From positions 17,983-81,982 of the forward strand of contig CAKPDR010000007.1 in NCBI GenBank assembly GCA_934149075.1: a stretch of DNA of 64,000 nucleotides, given 5' to 3'. The notes under the pieces are model-generated. The model searched no databases. It was not told the DNA's origin and worked only from the letters and a program-made list of their open reading frames with translations. This document shows, piece after piece, positions 26,195-36,282 of the stretch (within the stretch, counting starts at the first letter, position 1; every line of letters begins with the position of its first letter). Origin of the DNA: an uncultured Clostridia bacterium. Its GTDB lineage: Bacteria > Bacillota > Clostridia > TANB77 > CAG-508. The translations under genes and the position numbers were made by a program.

Positions 26195-26461
26195 ATGAAA
26201 CAGGATATGATTGTAAAAATAGAAAAATATTTAGATAAATTACAACAAAAGCCAGTAACAATACAACAAGATGGATTTTTAATTAATCAATTTTTTATGG
26301 AAAAAATGATGTATAAAATTCAGAATGATACTCTAAATTTAAGAGATGAAATGAAAGAAGTGTATATATCATTAAATTTAAATCAAGTATATCAAGTAGA
26401 AATTGGCGAAAACAAAATGATTTTATTCTTAGACAATGATACCAGAATACAATTAAATTAA
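26195..26461 (+). CDS. Small unknown protein (88 aa)
   Basis: The 88-residue protein (MKQDMIVKIEKYLDKLQQK to FLDNDTRIQLN) is not recognised. It has no membrane segment, and its second half (YISLNLNQVYQVEIGENKMILFLDN) looks like a small beta-rich domain. GAAAGAGG precedes the ATG at a normal distance and the frame ends in a strong bidirectional terminator, so the gene is probably real. The ~190 nt before it (26000-26190) hold no other feature I can support. Confidence 0.7.
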   Translation: MKQDMIVKIEKYLDKLQQKPVTIQQDGFLINQFFMEKMMYKIQNDTLNLRDEMKEVYISLNLNQVYQVEIGENKMILFLDNDTRIQLN

Positions 26462-26503
26462 AAAAATTAAGATTTTCTTTTTCGGAAAATCTTAATTTTT
26501 TTT
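26461..26503. terminator. Bidirectional terminator
   Basis: A 17-bp stem (26461-26477 with 26485-26501) with a 7-nt loop and A/T tails on both strands. It serves the 88-residue gene and the converging ribbon-helix-helix gene. Confidence 0.85.
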
Positions 26504-26702
26504 AGTTGTGTTTTTCATTTATAGATGCTTTGTCAGTGTCATCAAGATTTTCTAAACTGAATCTAAGTAAAGAAATAATTGTTTTGTTAAAAGAAAGCTT
26601 TTTCAAATCAGCTAAATTTTGTACATCTTCAACAATGTCTTCTGGCAAACGTAGAGTTTTACTAACTCCGCTATGATTTTCTGGTATTTTTAATTTGTTC
26701 AT
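26502..26702 (-). CDS. Ribbon-helix-helix (CopG/Arc-like) DNA-binding protein
   Basis: This 66-residue protein has the short strand and two helices of RHH repressors: SKTLRLPEDIVEDVQNLADLKKLSFNKTIISLLRFSLEN. RHH proteins dimerise and bind DNA through the strand (TLRL here). AAGGAGG lies 8 nt before the ATG. It is a single gene with no toxin gene adjacent, so it is more likely a general transcription regulator than an antitoxin. Confidence 0.8.
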   Translation of the reverse strand: MNKLKIPENHSGVSKTLRLPEDIVEDVQNLADLKKLSFNKTIISLLRFSLENLDDTDKASINEKHN

Positions 26703-26732
26703 GTCATTCCTCCTTATGCAATAATTTTACAA

Positions 26733-26773
26733 CATAAAAAGAAATAAATATGCACCCAATTATAGGTGCATAT
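26733..26773 (-). terminator. Terminator of the COG2426 gene
   Basis: On the minus strand, ATATGCACC pairs with GGTGCATAT and is followed by T-rich sequence. It lies just after the COG2426 stop and before the ribbon-helix-helix gene. Confidence 0.65.
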
Positions 26774-26791
26774 TATATTCAAAGCAATTTT

Positions 26792-27349
26792 TTATTTTTT
26801 CTTTTTTATTATAACTGATATTAATATAATAACTAATATTACAGCAATAATTGCAAATACTCCAGTCCATCCTAGAATAGCAACGATTTTACTACCTAAA
26901 GACATTATAACACCTGCTAATAATACACCAAGAGTTACTGCAAATATACTTGTTTTAAAATCAAGCTTTAAGAAACTTGCTGCTAATGTTCCAGTCCATG
27001 CTCCTGTTCCAGGTAAAGGGATTCCTACAAATATTAGTAATGCCCAAAATATACCACGATTTCCAGCTGATTTTTTTAGTTTTTCTCCACCTTTTTCACC
27101 TTTTTCTAAACACCATGTGAAAAATTTACCTATTATTTTTTTATCTTTTCCCCATTCAAGAACTTTTCTTGCAAATAAATAAATAATAGGTACTGGAAGC
27201 ATATTTCCGATAATTGCTATTGGATAATATAAAAATATATTTAGTCCAAGACTTTCTGCTATAGGTATTGCACCTCTTAATTCAACTATTGGAACCATTG
27301 AGATTAAGAAAACTAAAATATATTTTACTACTAATGGTAAACTTGCCAT
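26792..27349 (-). CDS. COG2426 small multidrug export family membrane protein
   Basis: The 185-residue protein has about four to five membrane segments and the motifs of the COG2426/PF06695 family: PIVELRGAIPIAESLGLN, NMLPVPIIYLFARK, GIPLPGTGAWTGTLAA and LGVLLAGVIMSLGS. Its physiological substrate is unknown. AAGGAGG precedes the ATG. It is transcribed away from rpoB and shares the 330-bp divergent region with the rpoB promoter. Confidence 0.9.
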   Translation of the reverse strand: MASLPLVVKYILVFLISMVPIVELRGAIPIAESLGLNIFLYYPIAIIGNMLPVPIIYLFARKVLEWGKDKKIIGKFFTWCLEKGEKGGEKLKKSAGNRGIFWALLIFVGIPLPGTGAWTGTLAASFLKLDFKTSIFAVTLGVLLAGVIMSLGSKIVAILGWTGVFAIIAVILVIILISVIIKKKK

Positions 27350-27424
27350 GTTTTTCCTCCTTAAATAAAACTTATTCTATTTTACTATAACATATAAAAA
27401 AGTCAAGAATATAGAACAAAATTA

Positions 27425-27454
27425 TTGACAAATATAGAAATTTTATGTTATCAT
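27425..27454 (+). promoter_or_regulatory. rpoB promoter and long leader
   Basis: TTGACA (27425-27430) and TATCAT (27449-27454, 18-bp spacer) precede a leader of about 220 nt before rpoB. The leader holds only weak hairpins and no coding frame I can support. rplKAJL, normally upstream of rpoB, are absent, so rpoBC depend on this promoter here. Confidence 0.65.
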
Positions 27455-27683
27455 TAAAGAGTATGATTTTATAAAAATGGATTTTTGTGCCATTTTAAAA
27501 TAAACATACTTAATTCACAATAGTTAAAAATTAGAAAAATAAGAATTATAGATATGAAAGCAAAGAAAAGAAATTGTGGAAGCAGACAATTTTCAGACCT
27601 TTGTGGAAATATTTATTAAGAAGAGATTTTTCTAAAAAAAATAAAATTTAAATCTGCTTAATATTTTTTAAGGAGTGATTTAT

Positions 27684-30600
27684 TTGGAAATCAAAGACGT
27701 AAAGTTCGGAAGAACAACTCGTAAAGACTTTTCAAAGGTTGGGGATTACATAGAAATGCCAAACCTAATCAAAGTTCAAAAAGATTCTTATGACTGGTTT
27801 ATAGAAGAAGGACTTGGAGAAGTATTAAAAGATATTTCACCAATCATAGACTACACAGGAAACTTAGTTCTAGAATTTTTCGATTATTACATGGAAGAAA
27901 AAACAAAATACACTGAAGAAGAAGCAAAAGAAAGAGATGCAACATATTCAACAAGATTACACGTAAAAGTAAGATTAATAAATCGTGAATCAGGAGAAAT
28001 CAAAGAACAAGAAATCTATTTAGGAGATTTTCCACTAATGACAGAAAGTGGAACATTTATAATAAATGGAGCAGAAAGAGTTGTAGTTAGCCAGTTAGTA
28101 CGTTCACCAGGATGCTATTATGATGAAGTATTTGATACAAAAACAGGAAAGAAAACATACACATCAACAGTAATGCCATTAAGAGGAGCATGGATAGAAT
28201 ATGAAACAGACGGAAATGACATGTTCTGGGTACGTGTTGATAGAACAAGAAAATTACCTGTAACAACATTATTAAGAGCTCTTGGATTAATCTCAGATGA
28301 CCAAATAAGAGCATTATTTGGAGAAGAAAACCTATTAGAAACAACAATTCAAAAAGATCCAATAAAAACTGGAGAAGAAGCATTAATAGAAATTTACAAA
28401 AAATTAAGACCAGGAGAACTACCAACAGTAGAAGCTGCAAGAAGTTTATTTAATGGATTATTCTTTGATAATAGAAGGTATGACTTAGCAAAAGTAGGAA
28501 GATTCAAATTTAACCAAAAATTAAGCATAGCAAACAGAATAAAAAATCAAGTAGCATTTGAAGATATCATGGACAAAGAAACAGGAGAAGTATTTGTTAC
28601 AGCTGGAGAAATAATAACACCAGAAGTTGCAGAAGATATTCAAAATGCAGGAATAAATATAGTAGACATTAAATTAGGTGACAAAAAAATAAGAGTAATA
28701 GGAAATGGAATAGTAAATATCCACAAAGTATTACCAAATGTGGATTTAAGTAAGCTACATTTCAAAGATGAAGTAAATTATGAAGTATTAAAAAATATAA
28801 TTGAAAATACAAGTGAACAAGATTTAGTAAAAGTTATAGAAGAAAGATATGAAGAATTAGTACCAAAACACATAACAACAGAAGATATAATTGCTTCAGT
28901 AAATTACTTACTAAACATGTATCATGGATTAGGGAAAAAAGATGATATAGATCACTTAGCAAATCGTAGAATAAGATGTGTAGGAGAATTATTACAAAAT
29001 CAATTTAGAATTGGTTTAACAAGACTTGAAAGAGTAGTTCGTGAAAGAATGACAATACAAGACTTAGATGTTATAACACCACAAACATTAATAAACACAA
29101 AACCAATAACATCATCAATAAGAGAATTCTTTGGAAGTTCACAATTATCACAATTCATGGATCAAACAAATCCACTTTCAGAATTAACACATAAAAGAAG
29201 AATTTCAGCATTAGGACCTGGAGGTCTATCAAGAGAAAGAGCTGGATTCGAAGTACGTGATATTCACTATACACATTATGGTAGATTATGTCCAATAGAA
29301 TCACCAGAAGGACCAAACATTGGATTAATCTCAGCATTATCATCATTTGCAAGTATTAATGAATATGGATTTATTGAAACACCATATAGAAAAATTGATC
29401 CAGAAACACATAGAGTAACAGATATTGTAGAATATATGAGTGCAGACGTAGAAGATAATTACATAATAGCACAAGCTTCTGAACCAATGAATGAAAATGG
29501 AGAATTTATAAATAAACGTATTCGTGTAAGACATAGAAATGAAATCGTAGAAGTTGATAAAGAATTAGTACAATATATTGATGTATCACCAAAACAATTA
29601 GTATCAATTGCTGCTGCAATGATTCCATTCTTAGAGAATGATGATGCTAAAAGATCATTGATGGGTTCAAACATGCAACGTCAAGCAGTTCCATTAATGA
29701 CAACAGAAGCTCCAATTGTAGCAACAGGTATAGAATACAGAGCTGCAAAAGATTCAGGAATATTAGTATTAGCCGAAGATGATGGAGTTATCGAAAAAGT
29801 TACAGGTGATAGTGTAACAGTTAAATATAATAATGGAAAAACAGTTATCCACAAATTGCGTAAATTTAAAAGAACAAATGGTGGAACATGTATAAATCAA
29901 AAACCAATTGTTAAAAAAGGTGAAATTGTTAAAAAAGGTGATGCTATTGCTGATGGGCCATCAACAAAAGATGGAGAAATGGCATTAGGTAAAAACATGC
30001 TTGTTGCATTCTCTACATGGGAAGGTTACAACTATGAGGATGCTATATTATTAAATGAAAGATTAGTACAAGAAGATGTATTCACATCAATACATATAGA
30101 AGAATATGATTGTGAATGTCGTGATACAAAACTAGGTGCAGAAGAAATAACAAGAGATATTCCAAATGTTGGTGATGACTCATTAAAAGACCTAGATGAA
30201 AACGGAATAATAAGAATAGGTGCAGAAGTTAGACCTGGAGATATCTTAGTTGGTAAAGTAACTCCAAAGGGAGAAACAGAGTTAACTGCAGAAGAAAGAC
30301 TACTTCGTGCTATATTTGGTGAAAAAGCTAGAGAAGTAAGAGATACTTCACTACGTGTACCACATGGAGAAGCTGGAACAATTGTAGATGTTAAAATATT
30401 TACTAGAGATAATTCAGAAGAATTAGGCCCTGGTGTAAATCAAGTAATTAGATGTTACATTGCTACAAAGAGAAAAATTTCAGTTGGTGATAAAATGGCT
30501 GGACGTCATGGAAACAAAGGTGTAATCTCAAGAATATTACCAACAGAAGATATGCCATTCTTACCAGATGGAACACCAGTAGATATATTATTAAATCCAT

Positions 30601-31427
30601 TAGGTATACCATCACGTATGAACCTTGGACAAATCTTAGAGGTTCACTTAGGTGGAGCAGCAAGAGCACTTGGATGGAAAGTATCTACACCTGTATTTGA
30701 TGGTGCCGCAGAAAAAGAAATAGAAGAATTATTAGAGCAAGCTGGCATGTCAAAAGATGGAAAAACAACACTATATGATGGTAGAACAGGTGAACCATTT
30801 GCAAGCCCTATAACAGTAGGTGTAATGTATATGTTAAAACTACATCACTTAGTTGATGATAAAATACATGCTCGTTCAACTGGACCATACTCATTAGTAA
30901 CACAACAACCACTTGGAGGTAAAGCTCAATTTGGTGGACAACGTTTCGGAGAGATGGAAGTTTGGGCATTAGAAGCATATGGTGCAGCTTATACATTACA
31001 AGAAATCTTAACAGTAAAATCAGATGATACTGTAGGACGTGTAAAAGCATATGAAGCAATTGTTAAAGGTGAAAATATTCCTGAACCAGGAGTTCCAGAA
31101 AGCTTTAAAGTATTAGTAAAAGAACTTCAAGCTTTAGGATTAGATATAAAATTATATTCTGATAATAATGAAGAACTTGAACTTAAAGAACATATCGAAG
31201 ATGGAATCGATTATGAAGAAACATCAGGAAAAACTCTAACAGAGGATGATGTTTTAATACATGAAGACTTAGAAGATGGTTATTCAGAAGAAAATGAAGA
31301 TATGATTGATGATGAAGAAGATAGTGACGAATTATTTGATGATGATGATTTAGATGATGAAGAGAGCATCTATGATAGTGATTTAGCTAATGATAATCTT
31401 GATAATGATGAAAATATTATAGAATAA
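27684..31427 (+). CDS. rpoB: RNA polymerase subunit beta
   Basis: RpoB forms half of the RNA polymerase active-site cleft. All conserved blocks are present, including the rifampicin region (GSSQLSQFMDQTNPLSELTHKRRISALGPGGL, split over two lines of family motifs) with wild-type residues at the usual resistance positions, YNYEDAILLNERLV, VGDKMAGRHGNKGVIS and the C-terminal FGGQRFGEMEVWALEAYGA. The start is TTG 27684, 8 nt after AAGGAG; the GTG at 27675 lies in that site. The ~60 C-terminal residues are an extra, very acidic tail rich in Asp and Glu. rpoC follows after 155 nt. Confidence 0.98.
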   Translation: MEIKDVKFGRTTRKDFSKVGDYIEMPNLIKVQKDSYDWFIEEGLGEVLKDISPIIDYTGNLVLEFFDYYMEEKTKYTEEEAKERDATYSTRLHVKVRLINRESGEIKEQEIYLGDFPLMTESGTFIINGAERVVVSQLVRSPGCYYDEVFDTKTGKKTYTSTVMPLRGAWIEYETDGNDMFWVRVDRTRKLPVTTLLRALGLISDDQIRALFGEENLLETTIQKDPIKTGEEALIEIYKKLRPGELPTVEAARSLFNGLFFDNRRYDLAKVGRFKFNQKLSIANRIKNQVAFEDIMDKETGEVFVTAGEIITPEVAEDIQNAGINIVDIKLGDKKIRVIGNGIVNIHKVLPNVDLSKLHFKDEVNYEVLKNIIENTSEQDLVKVIEERYEELVPKHITTEDIIASVNYLLNMYHGLGKKDDIDHLANRRIRCVGELLQNQFRIGLTRLERVVRERMTIQDLDVITPQTLINTKPITSSIREFFGSSQLSQFMDQTNPLSELTHKRRISALGPGGLSRERAGFEVRDIHYTHYGRLCPIESPEGPNIGLISALSSFASINEYGFIETPYRKIDPETHRVTDIVEYMSADVEDNYIIAQASEPMNENGEFINKRIRVRHRNEIVEVDKELVQYIDVSPKQLVSIAAAMIPFLENDDAKRSLMGSNMQRQAVPLMTTEAPIVATGIEYRAAKDSGILVLAEDDGVIEKVTGDSVTVKYNNGKTVIHKLRKFKRTNGGTCINQKPIVKKGEIVKKGDAIADGPSTKDGEMALGKNMLVAFSTWEGYNYEDAILLNERLVQEDVFTSIHIEEYDCECRDTKLGAEEITRDIPNVGDDSLKDLDENGIIRIGAEVRPGDILVGKVTPKGETELTAEERLLRAIFGEKAREVRDTSLRVPHGEAGTIVDVKIFTRDNSEELGPGVNQVIRCYIATKRKISVGDKMAGRHGNKGVISRILPTEDMPFLPDGTPVDILLNPLGIPSRMNLGQILEVHLGGAARALGWKVSTPVFDGAAEKEIEELLEQAGMSKDGKTTLYDGRTGEPFASPITVGVMYMLKLHHLVDDKIHARSTGPYSLVTQQPLGGKAQFGGQRFGEMEVWALEAYGAAYTLQEILTVKSDDTVGRVKAYEAIVKGENIPEPGVPESFKVLVKELQALGLDIKLYSDNNEELELKEHIEDGIDYEETSGKTLTEDDVLIHEDLEDGYSEENEDMIDDEEDSDELFDDDDLDDEESIYDSDLANDNLDNDENIIE

Positions 31428-31582
31428 AATGAATTAAATCAGGCATCTTACGTCGTTAATTCAAAATTAATTTAATAAATTTTAGAAAGGTACGAACTTC
31501 ATTAAAATATGTACAGCAGTGTAAAGTTTGAAACTTGTTCTAAAATGCCCAAAAAATTAGAGAAGGGGGACATCTAATAAAG

Positions 31583-34500
31583 ATGGATGAATTAGAGATA
31601 TTCAACAAAATAAAAATAGGAATTGCATCAGATGAAAAAATAAGAGAATGGTCAAAAGGTGAAGTAAAAAAACCAGAGACTATAAACTATAGAACACTAA
31701 AACCAGAAAAAGATGGTCTATTTTGTGAAAAAATATTTGGACCAACAAAAGACTGGGAATGTCACTGTGGTAAATATAAAAGAGTAAGATATAAAGGAAT
31801 AGTTTGTGACAGATGTGGTGTTGAAGTTACAAAAGCAAAAGTAAGAAGAGAAAGAATGGGACATATTGAACTTGCTGCACCAGTTGCACATATTTGGTAT
31901 TTCAAAGGAATACCAAGTAGAATAGCTTTAATGCTAGATATTTCACCAAGAAATCTTGAAAAAGTAATATATTTTGCTTCATATATAGTAACAGATAAAG
32001 GAACATCAGGATTAGAAAAATGCCAAATTTTAAACGAAAAAGAATATCATGAAGCAGAAGAAAAATATGGTAGAAAATCATTTAAAGCAGAAATGGGAGC
32101 TGAAGCAATAAGAAAACTATTAGAAGAAATAGACTTAGAAAAATTAACAGCTTCAATAGAAAAAGATTTAGAAAATGCAAGTGAACAAAGAAAAGCAAAA
32201 TTAATAAAAAGATTAGATACTGTAGAAGCATTTAGACAATCTGGAAATAGACCAGAATGGATGGTAATGAATGTAGTTCCAGTAATTCCACCAGATTTAA
32301 GACCAATGGTACAATTAGATGGTGGTAGATTTGCTACATCAGATTTAAATGACTTATATAGAAGAGTAATAAACAGAAATAATAGATTAAAAAGATTACT
32401 TGAACTTGGAGCACCAGAAATCATTGTAAGAAATGAAAAAAGAATGTTACAAGAATCAGTTGATGCTTTAATAGACAATTCAAGAAGAGGAAGACCTGTT
32501 ACAGGAGCTGGAAATAGACCACTTAAATCATTATCAGATTTATTAAAAGGAAAACAAGGTAGATTCCGTCAAAACTTATTAGGAAAACGTGTTGACTATT
32601 CAGGACGTTCAGTAATAGTTGTAGGACCAGAATTAAAGATATATCAATGTGGACTTCCAAAAGAAATGGCTATCGAATTATTCAAACCATTTGTAATGAG
32701 AGAATTAGTTGGAAGACATTTAGCACATAATATAAAAAGTGCAAAAAGAATGGTAGAAAGATTAAGTCCAGAAGTATGGGGAATACTTGAAGAAGTAATT
32801 AAAGACCATCCAGTAATGCTTAACCGTGCTCCAACATTACATAGACTTGGAATTCAAGCATTTGAACCAGTTTTAGTAGAAGGTAGAGCAATAAAACTAC
32901 ATGCGTTAGTATGTGAAGCATTTAATGCAGACTTCGATGGTGACCAAATGGCAGTTCATTTACCATTAACACCAGAAGCACAAGCAGAATCAAGATATTT
33001 AATGCTTGCAACAAATAACTTATTAAAACCACAAGATGGTAAGCCAGTAGCTGTACCAAGACTAGACATGATTTTAGGAAGTTATTATTTAACAATGACA
33101 TTAGATGGTGAATTAGGAGAAGGAAAATACTTCAAAGATCCTGATGAAGCCTTAATGGCTTACCAAAATGAAGCAGTTGGAATACATGCAAAAATATTTG
33201 TAAGAGTAACTAAGGAAATAAATGGTGAAATGAAAACTAAAAAAATTCCTACAAGTGTTGGTAGAATAATATTTAACCAAGGAATACCACAAGACTTAGG
33301 ATTTATAAATAGAGAAGAAGATCCATTCCAATATGAAATCGACTTCCCAGTAATGAAGAAAACAATGGGAACAATAATTGATAGAGTAATTGAAAGACAT
33401 GGTTTAACAGAATCAGCAGAAGTAATAGATTATATTAAATCACTAGGATTCAAATATTCTACATTAGCAGGTATTACATTCTCAGTAGCAGATGTTGAAG
33501 TACCAGCAACTAAAAAGGATATATTAGCTGACGCAGATAAACAAGTTGAAAAAGTTAGAAACCAATATAGAAGAGGTTTAATAACTGATGACGAAAGATA
33601 TCAAGCAGTTGTTGGTATTTGGGAAAAAGCAACAAATGATGTAAGTAAAGCAATGGAAGAAAACTTTGATGATTTGAATCCAATATACATGATGGTTAAA
33701 TCAGGAGCCCGTGGTAATATGAACCAGTTAAGACAAATCGCTGGTATGCGTGGACTTATGGCAAGTACAACAGGTAAAGCAGTTGAAATACCAATCAAAT
33801 CATGTTTCCGTGAAGGTCTAGATGCCCTAGAATACTTCATTTCTTCACATGGTGCACGTAAAGGCTTATCAGATACAGCTTTAAGAACAGCTGACTCTGG
33901 ATATTTAACAAGAAGACTTGTAGATGTATCACAAGATATAATTGTTAGAGAACATGATTGTGATACACATGAAGGATTAATGCTAGAAGATATTAAAGAT
34001 GGAAATCAAATAGTTGAGAAATTAGAAGAAAGACTAGAAGGAAGATATCCATTAGATGATATTACAAATCCTGAAACAGGAGAATTAATTGTAGATAGAA
34101 ATACAATGATTAACAAAGACATCGCAAAACAAATAGTTGATGCAGGATATACACAAGTATTTGTACGTTCTGTAATTGGATGTAGAAGTAAACATGGTGT
34201 ATGCCAAAAATGTTATGGTATGGGTCTAGCAAGAAGAGAATTAGTATCAATTGGTGAATCAGTTGGTATTATAGCAGCACAATCAATTGGTGAACCTGGT
34301 ACACAGTTAACCATGAGAACCATTCACTCTGGTGGTGTTGCAGGTGTTGCAGATATCACTCAAGGTCTTCCAAGAGTTGAAGAAATCTTTGAAGCTAGAA
34401 AACCAAAGGGTGTTGCAGTAATTACAGAAATTGATGGTAAAGTTAAAATTTCAGAATCTAAAAAGAAATTGGAAGTTATTGTTACTTCTAAAGATGATTC

Positions 34501-35128
34501 AAGAACATATACTATACCATTTGGATCTAAGTTAAAAGTTAGAGACGGAGATGAAGTAAGAGCAGCACAACCACTTATAGAAGGTTCAATAAATCCTGCT
34601 GAAATTTTAGCAATAAAAGGACCAGAAGGAGTTTATGAATATGTAATTTCTGAAATTCAAAAAGCATATAGAAGCCAAGGTGTTGATATTAATGATAAGC
34701 ACGTTGAAGTAATCGCAAGACAAATGCTTAGAAAGGTTAGAGTTGAAGATAGTGGAGATACAGATATGTTCCCAGGAACTTTAATTGATATGTATGAATT
34801 TGAAGACAAAAATAAATTAGTTGAGCAAGAAGGCAGACGACCAGCAACAGGTAAGAGAGTATTGCTTGGAATTACTAAAGCTTCACTTGCAACAGATAGT
34901 TTCTTATCAGCAGCATCTTTCCAAGAGACAACAAGAGTATTAACTGAAGCAGCTATTAAAGGTAAAGAAGATCATTTATTAGGATTAAAGGAAAATGTAA
35001 TTATAGGTAAACTTATACCGGCAGGTACAGGTATGAAGAGATATCAAGATGTTACAATTAAAGTTGAAGGTGAAGAAGAGAACATGCCAACAGAAGAAAG
35101 TGTTCCTGAAACACAAGAAAATATATAG
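31583..35128 (+). CDS. rpoC: RNA polymerase subunit beta'
   Basis: RpoC carries the catalytic Mg-binding loop. The 1181-residue protein has the N-terminal zinc ribbon (CHCGKYKRVRYKGIVCDRCG), the catalytic NADFDGDQMAVH (residues 448-459, Asp 450, 452, 454), the bridge/trigger region (GARKGLSDTALRTADSGYLTRRLVD) and the second zinc site (CRSKHGVCQKCYGMGLAR). AAGGGGG lies about 13 nt before the ATG. It is followed by a strong terminator. rpsL-rpsG-fusA do not follow as they do in many Firmicutes. Confidence 0.98.
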   Translation: MDELEIFNKIKIGIASDEKIREWSKGEVKKPETINYRTLKPEKDGLFCEKIFGPTKDWECHCGKYKRVRYKGIVCDRCGVEVTKAKVRRERMGHIELAAPVAHIWYFKGIPSRIALMLDISPRNLEKVIYFASYIVTDKGTSGLEKCQILNEKEYHEAEEKYGRKSFKAEMGAEAIRKLLEEIDLEKLTASIEKDLENASEQRKAKLIKRLDTVEAFRQSGNRPEWMVMNVVPVIPPDLRPMVQLDGGRFATSDLNDLYRRVINRNNRLKRLLELGAPEIIVRNEKRMLQESVDALIDNSRRGRPVTGAGNRPLKSLSDLLKGKQGRFRQNLLGKRVDYSGRSVIVVGPELKIYQCGLPKEMAIELFKPFVMRELVGRHLAHNIKSAKRMVERLSPEVWGILEEVIKDHPVMLNRAPTLHRLGIQAFEPVLVEGRAIKLHALVCEAFNADFDGDQMAVHLPLTPEAQAESRYLMLATNNLLKPQDGKPVAVPRLDMILGSYYLTMTLDGELGEGKYFKDPDEALMAYQNEAVGIHAKIFVRVTKEINGEMKTKKIPTSVGRIIFNQGIPQDLGFINREEDPFQYEIDFPVMKKTMGTIIDRVIERHGLTESAEVIDYIKSLGFKYSTLAGITFSVADVEVPATKKDILADADKQVEKVRNQYRRGLITDDERYQAVVGIWEKATNDVSKAMEENFDDLNPIYMMVKSGARGNMNQLRQIAGMRGLMASTTGKAVEIPIKSCFREGLDALEYFISSHGARKGLSDTALRTADSGYLTRRLVDVSQDIIVREHDCDTHEGLMLEDIKDGNQIVEKLEERLEGRYPLDDITNPETGELIVDRNTMINKDIAKQIVDAGYTQVFVRSVIGCRSKHGVCQKCYGMGLARRELVSIGESVGIIAAQSIGEPGTQLTMRTIHSGGVAGVADITQGLPRVEEIFEARKPKGVAVITEIDGKVKISESKKKLEVIVTSKDDSRTYTIPFGSKLKVRDGDEVRAAQPLIEGSINPAEILAIKGPEGVYEYVISEIQKAYRSQGVDINDKHVEVIARQMLRKVRVEDSGDTDMFPGTLIDMYEFEDKNKLVEQEGRRPATGKRVLLGITKASLATDSFLSAASFQETTRVLTEAAIKGKEDHLLGLKENVIIGKLIPAGTGMKRYQDVTIKVEGEEENMPTEESVPETQENI

Positions 35129-35155
35129 TTAAAAAAGGAACAAAAAAATTGGAAG

Positions 35156-35204
35156 GGTACATAATTTACGTTTATTAAAATGTAAATTATGTACCTGTTT
35201 TTTT
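35156..35204 (+). terminator. Terminator after rpoC
   Basis: A perfect 14-bp stem (GGTACATAATTTAC with its complement) is followed by TGTTTTTTT. Confidence 0.85.
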
Positions 35205-35258
35205 GATACTATTGATAAGACAAAAGAAATATGGTAAATTTATAATGAGGGGATTAGT

Positions 35259-36215
35259 ATGGAAGAAAAGAAGGAAAAATTAGAGTATTATAGAGAACTA
35301 CTAACAAAGAATCCAACACCATTGGAAGCATTCTATTTATCTGAATATAGAAAAGAAAGATTAGAGACATTATATGTTCAAAAAAACATGATGACCGCAA
35401 CAATTTTAAGTTTATGTAAAAAGAAAAAAATTGAATTGAATATGGAGGCAAGAAAAAAAGTTAAAATAACATTTAAAAGTAATGATACCTTTGATTTAGA
35501 TGATAGTGAATTTAATATATATGAATTATTAAAAGAGATTTCTGGAAAAAATAAAGAAATCGAAATTGAAAGGTTAAGAGATATTTGTAAAGACAACGCT
35601 ATATTTTATACTGAATCAATTAATAGGTTTGTAGATGAAATTATAGACGACTTATATAAACGTAAATTGATAGATAAAAATAAAGAAAGAAAATACAAGA
35701 AATATTCTAGAATAGATGAAAAAGGTATACTATTTAGATATATTTATCGATTGTTTGGGATAAAAAATAAAGATGAAATAGAAGTTTTTACAGATAAAGG
35801 GAAAAAAGAAAAGGAAAAATGGAAGAACTTAAAAATGTATATTCAAAATACTTATTTGTTAGATGAGAAAGATATGAAGGATTTTGCTATATGTGAAAAT
35901 TATTTGATATATGCGACAGTGTTTGGGATTTCAGACAAAATAATAAAAGAATTTGAAAAGTATTATTCAAAAGCATTTAAAGATGCAAACTGGAATGATA
36001 ATGAAATAAAGGAAAAATATCCATTAATATATTATATATATAATCCAGAACATAATCGATTATGGGAGGATGACAATAGTATAAATCCAGTATCAATAAT
36101 TAGTAAAGAATTAGAACAAGCATACTATATAGCTGCTCGTAAACGATATAGACACTTATATAGAAGTAATATTAAGTATGCAAAAGAATTTTGGATTGAA
36201 CGAGAAGATGATTAA
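35259..36215 (+). CDS. Orphan DUF2207-like C-terminal protein
   Basis: The 318-residue soluble protein resembles the cytoplasmic C-terminal part of DUF2207 (YciQ-like) membrane proteins: PLEAFYLSEYRKE, ATILSLCKKKKIELN, IYELLKEISG, and KWKNLKMYIQNTYLL followed by CENYLIYATVFGISDKIIKEFEKYY. The usual signal peptide, beta domain and membrane segments are missing, so it is either a shortened member or a free-standing version. The assignment is by motif resemblance. It has GAGGGG before the ATG and its own gene unit after the rpoC terminator. Confidence 0.75.
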   Translation: MEEKKEKLEYYRELLTKNPTPLEAFYLSEYRKERLETLYVQKNMMTATILSLCKKKKIELNMEARKKVKITFKSNDTFDLDDSEFNIYELLKEISGKNKEIEIERLRDICKDNAIFYTESINRFVDEIIDDLYKRKLIDKNKERKYKKYSRIDEKGILFRYIYRLFGIKNKDEIEVFTDKGKKEKEKWKNLKMYIQNTYLLDEKDMKDFAICENYLIYATVFGISDKIIKEFEKYYSKAFKDANWNDNEIKEKYPLIYYIYNPEHNRLWEDDNSINPVSIISKELEQAYYIAARKRYRHLYRSNIKYAKEFWIEREDD

Positions 36216-36231
36216 ATTGATAAGGAAAAAT

Positions 36232-36274
36232 AGGAATCAAATTTATGCTAATGTATAAATTTGATTCTTATTTT
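36232..36274. terminator. Terminator between converging genes
   Basis: GAATCAAATTTAT pairs perfectly with ATAAATTTGATTC (8-nt loop), with T-rich flanks on both strands. Confidence 0.8.
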
Positions 36275-36282
36275 GTGTAAAA

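Noticed and set aside
26502..26702. Toxin-antitoxin module
   Set aside because: The ribbon-helix-helix protein has no adjacent toxin-sized gene on the same strand; the neighbour is a converging gene of different type.
26766..27182. Plus-strand frame of 138 codons
   Set aside because: It is antisense to the COG2426 membrane protein, which has clear family motifs and a ribosome-binding site.
27554..27610. Leader peptide in the rpoB 5' region
   Set aside because: A short ATG frame exists but has no ribosome-binding site and no sign of attenuation.
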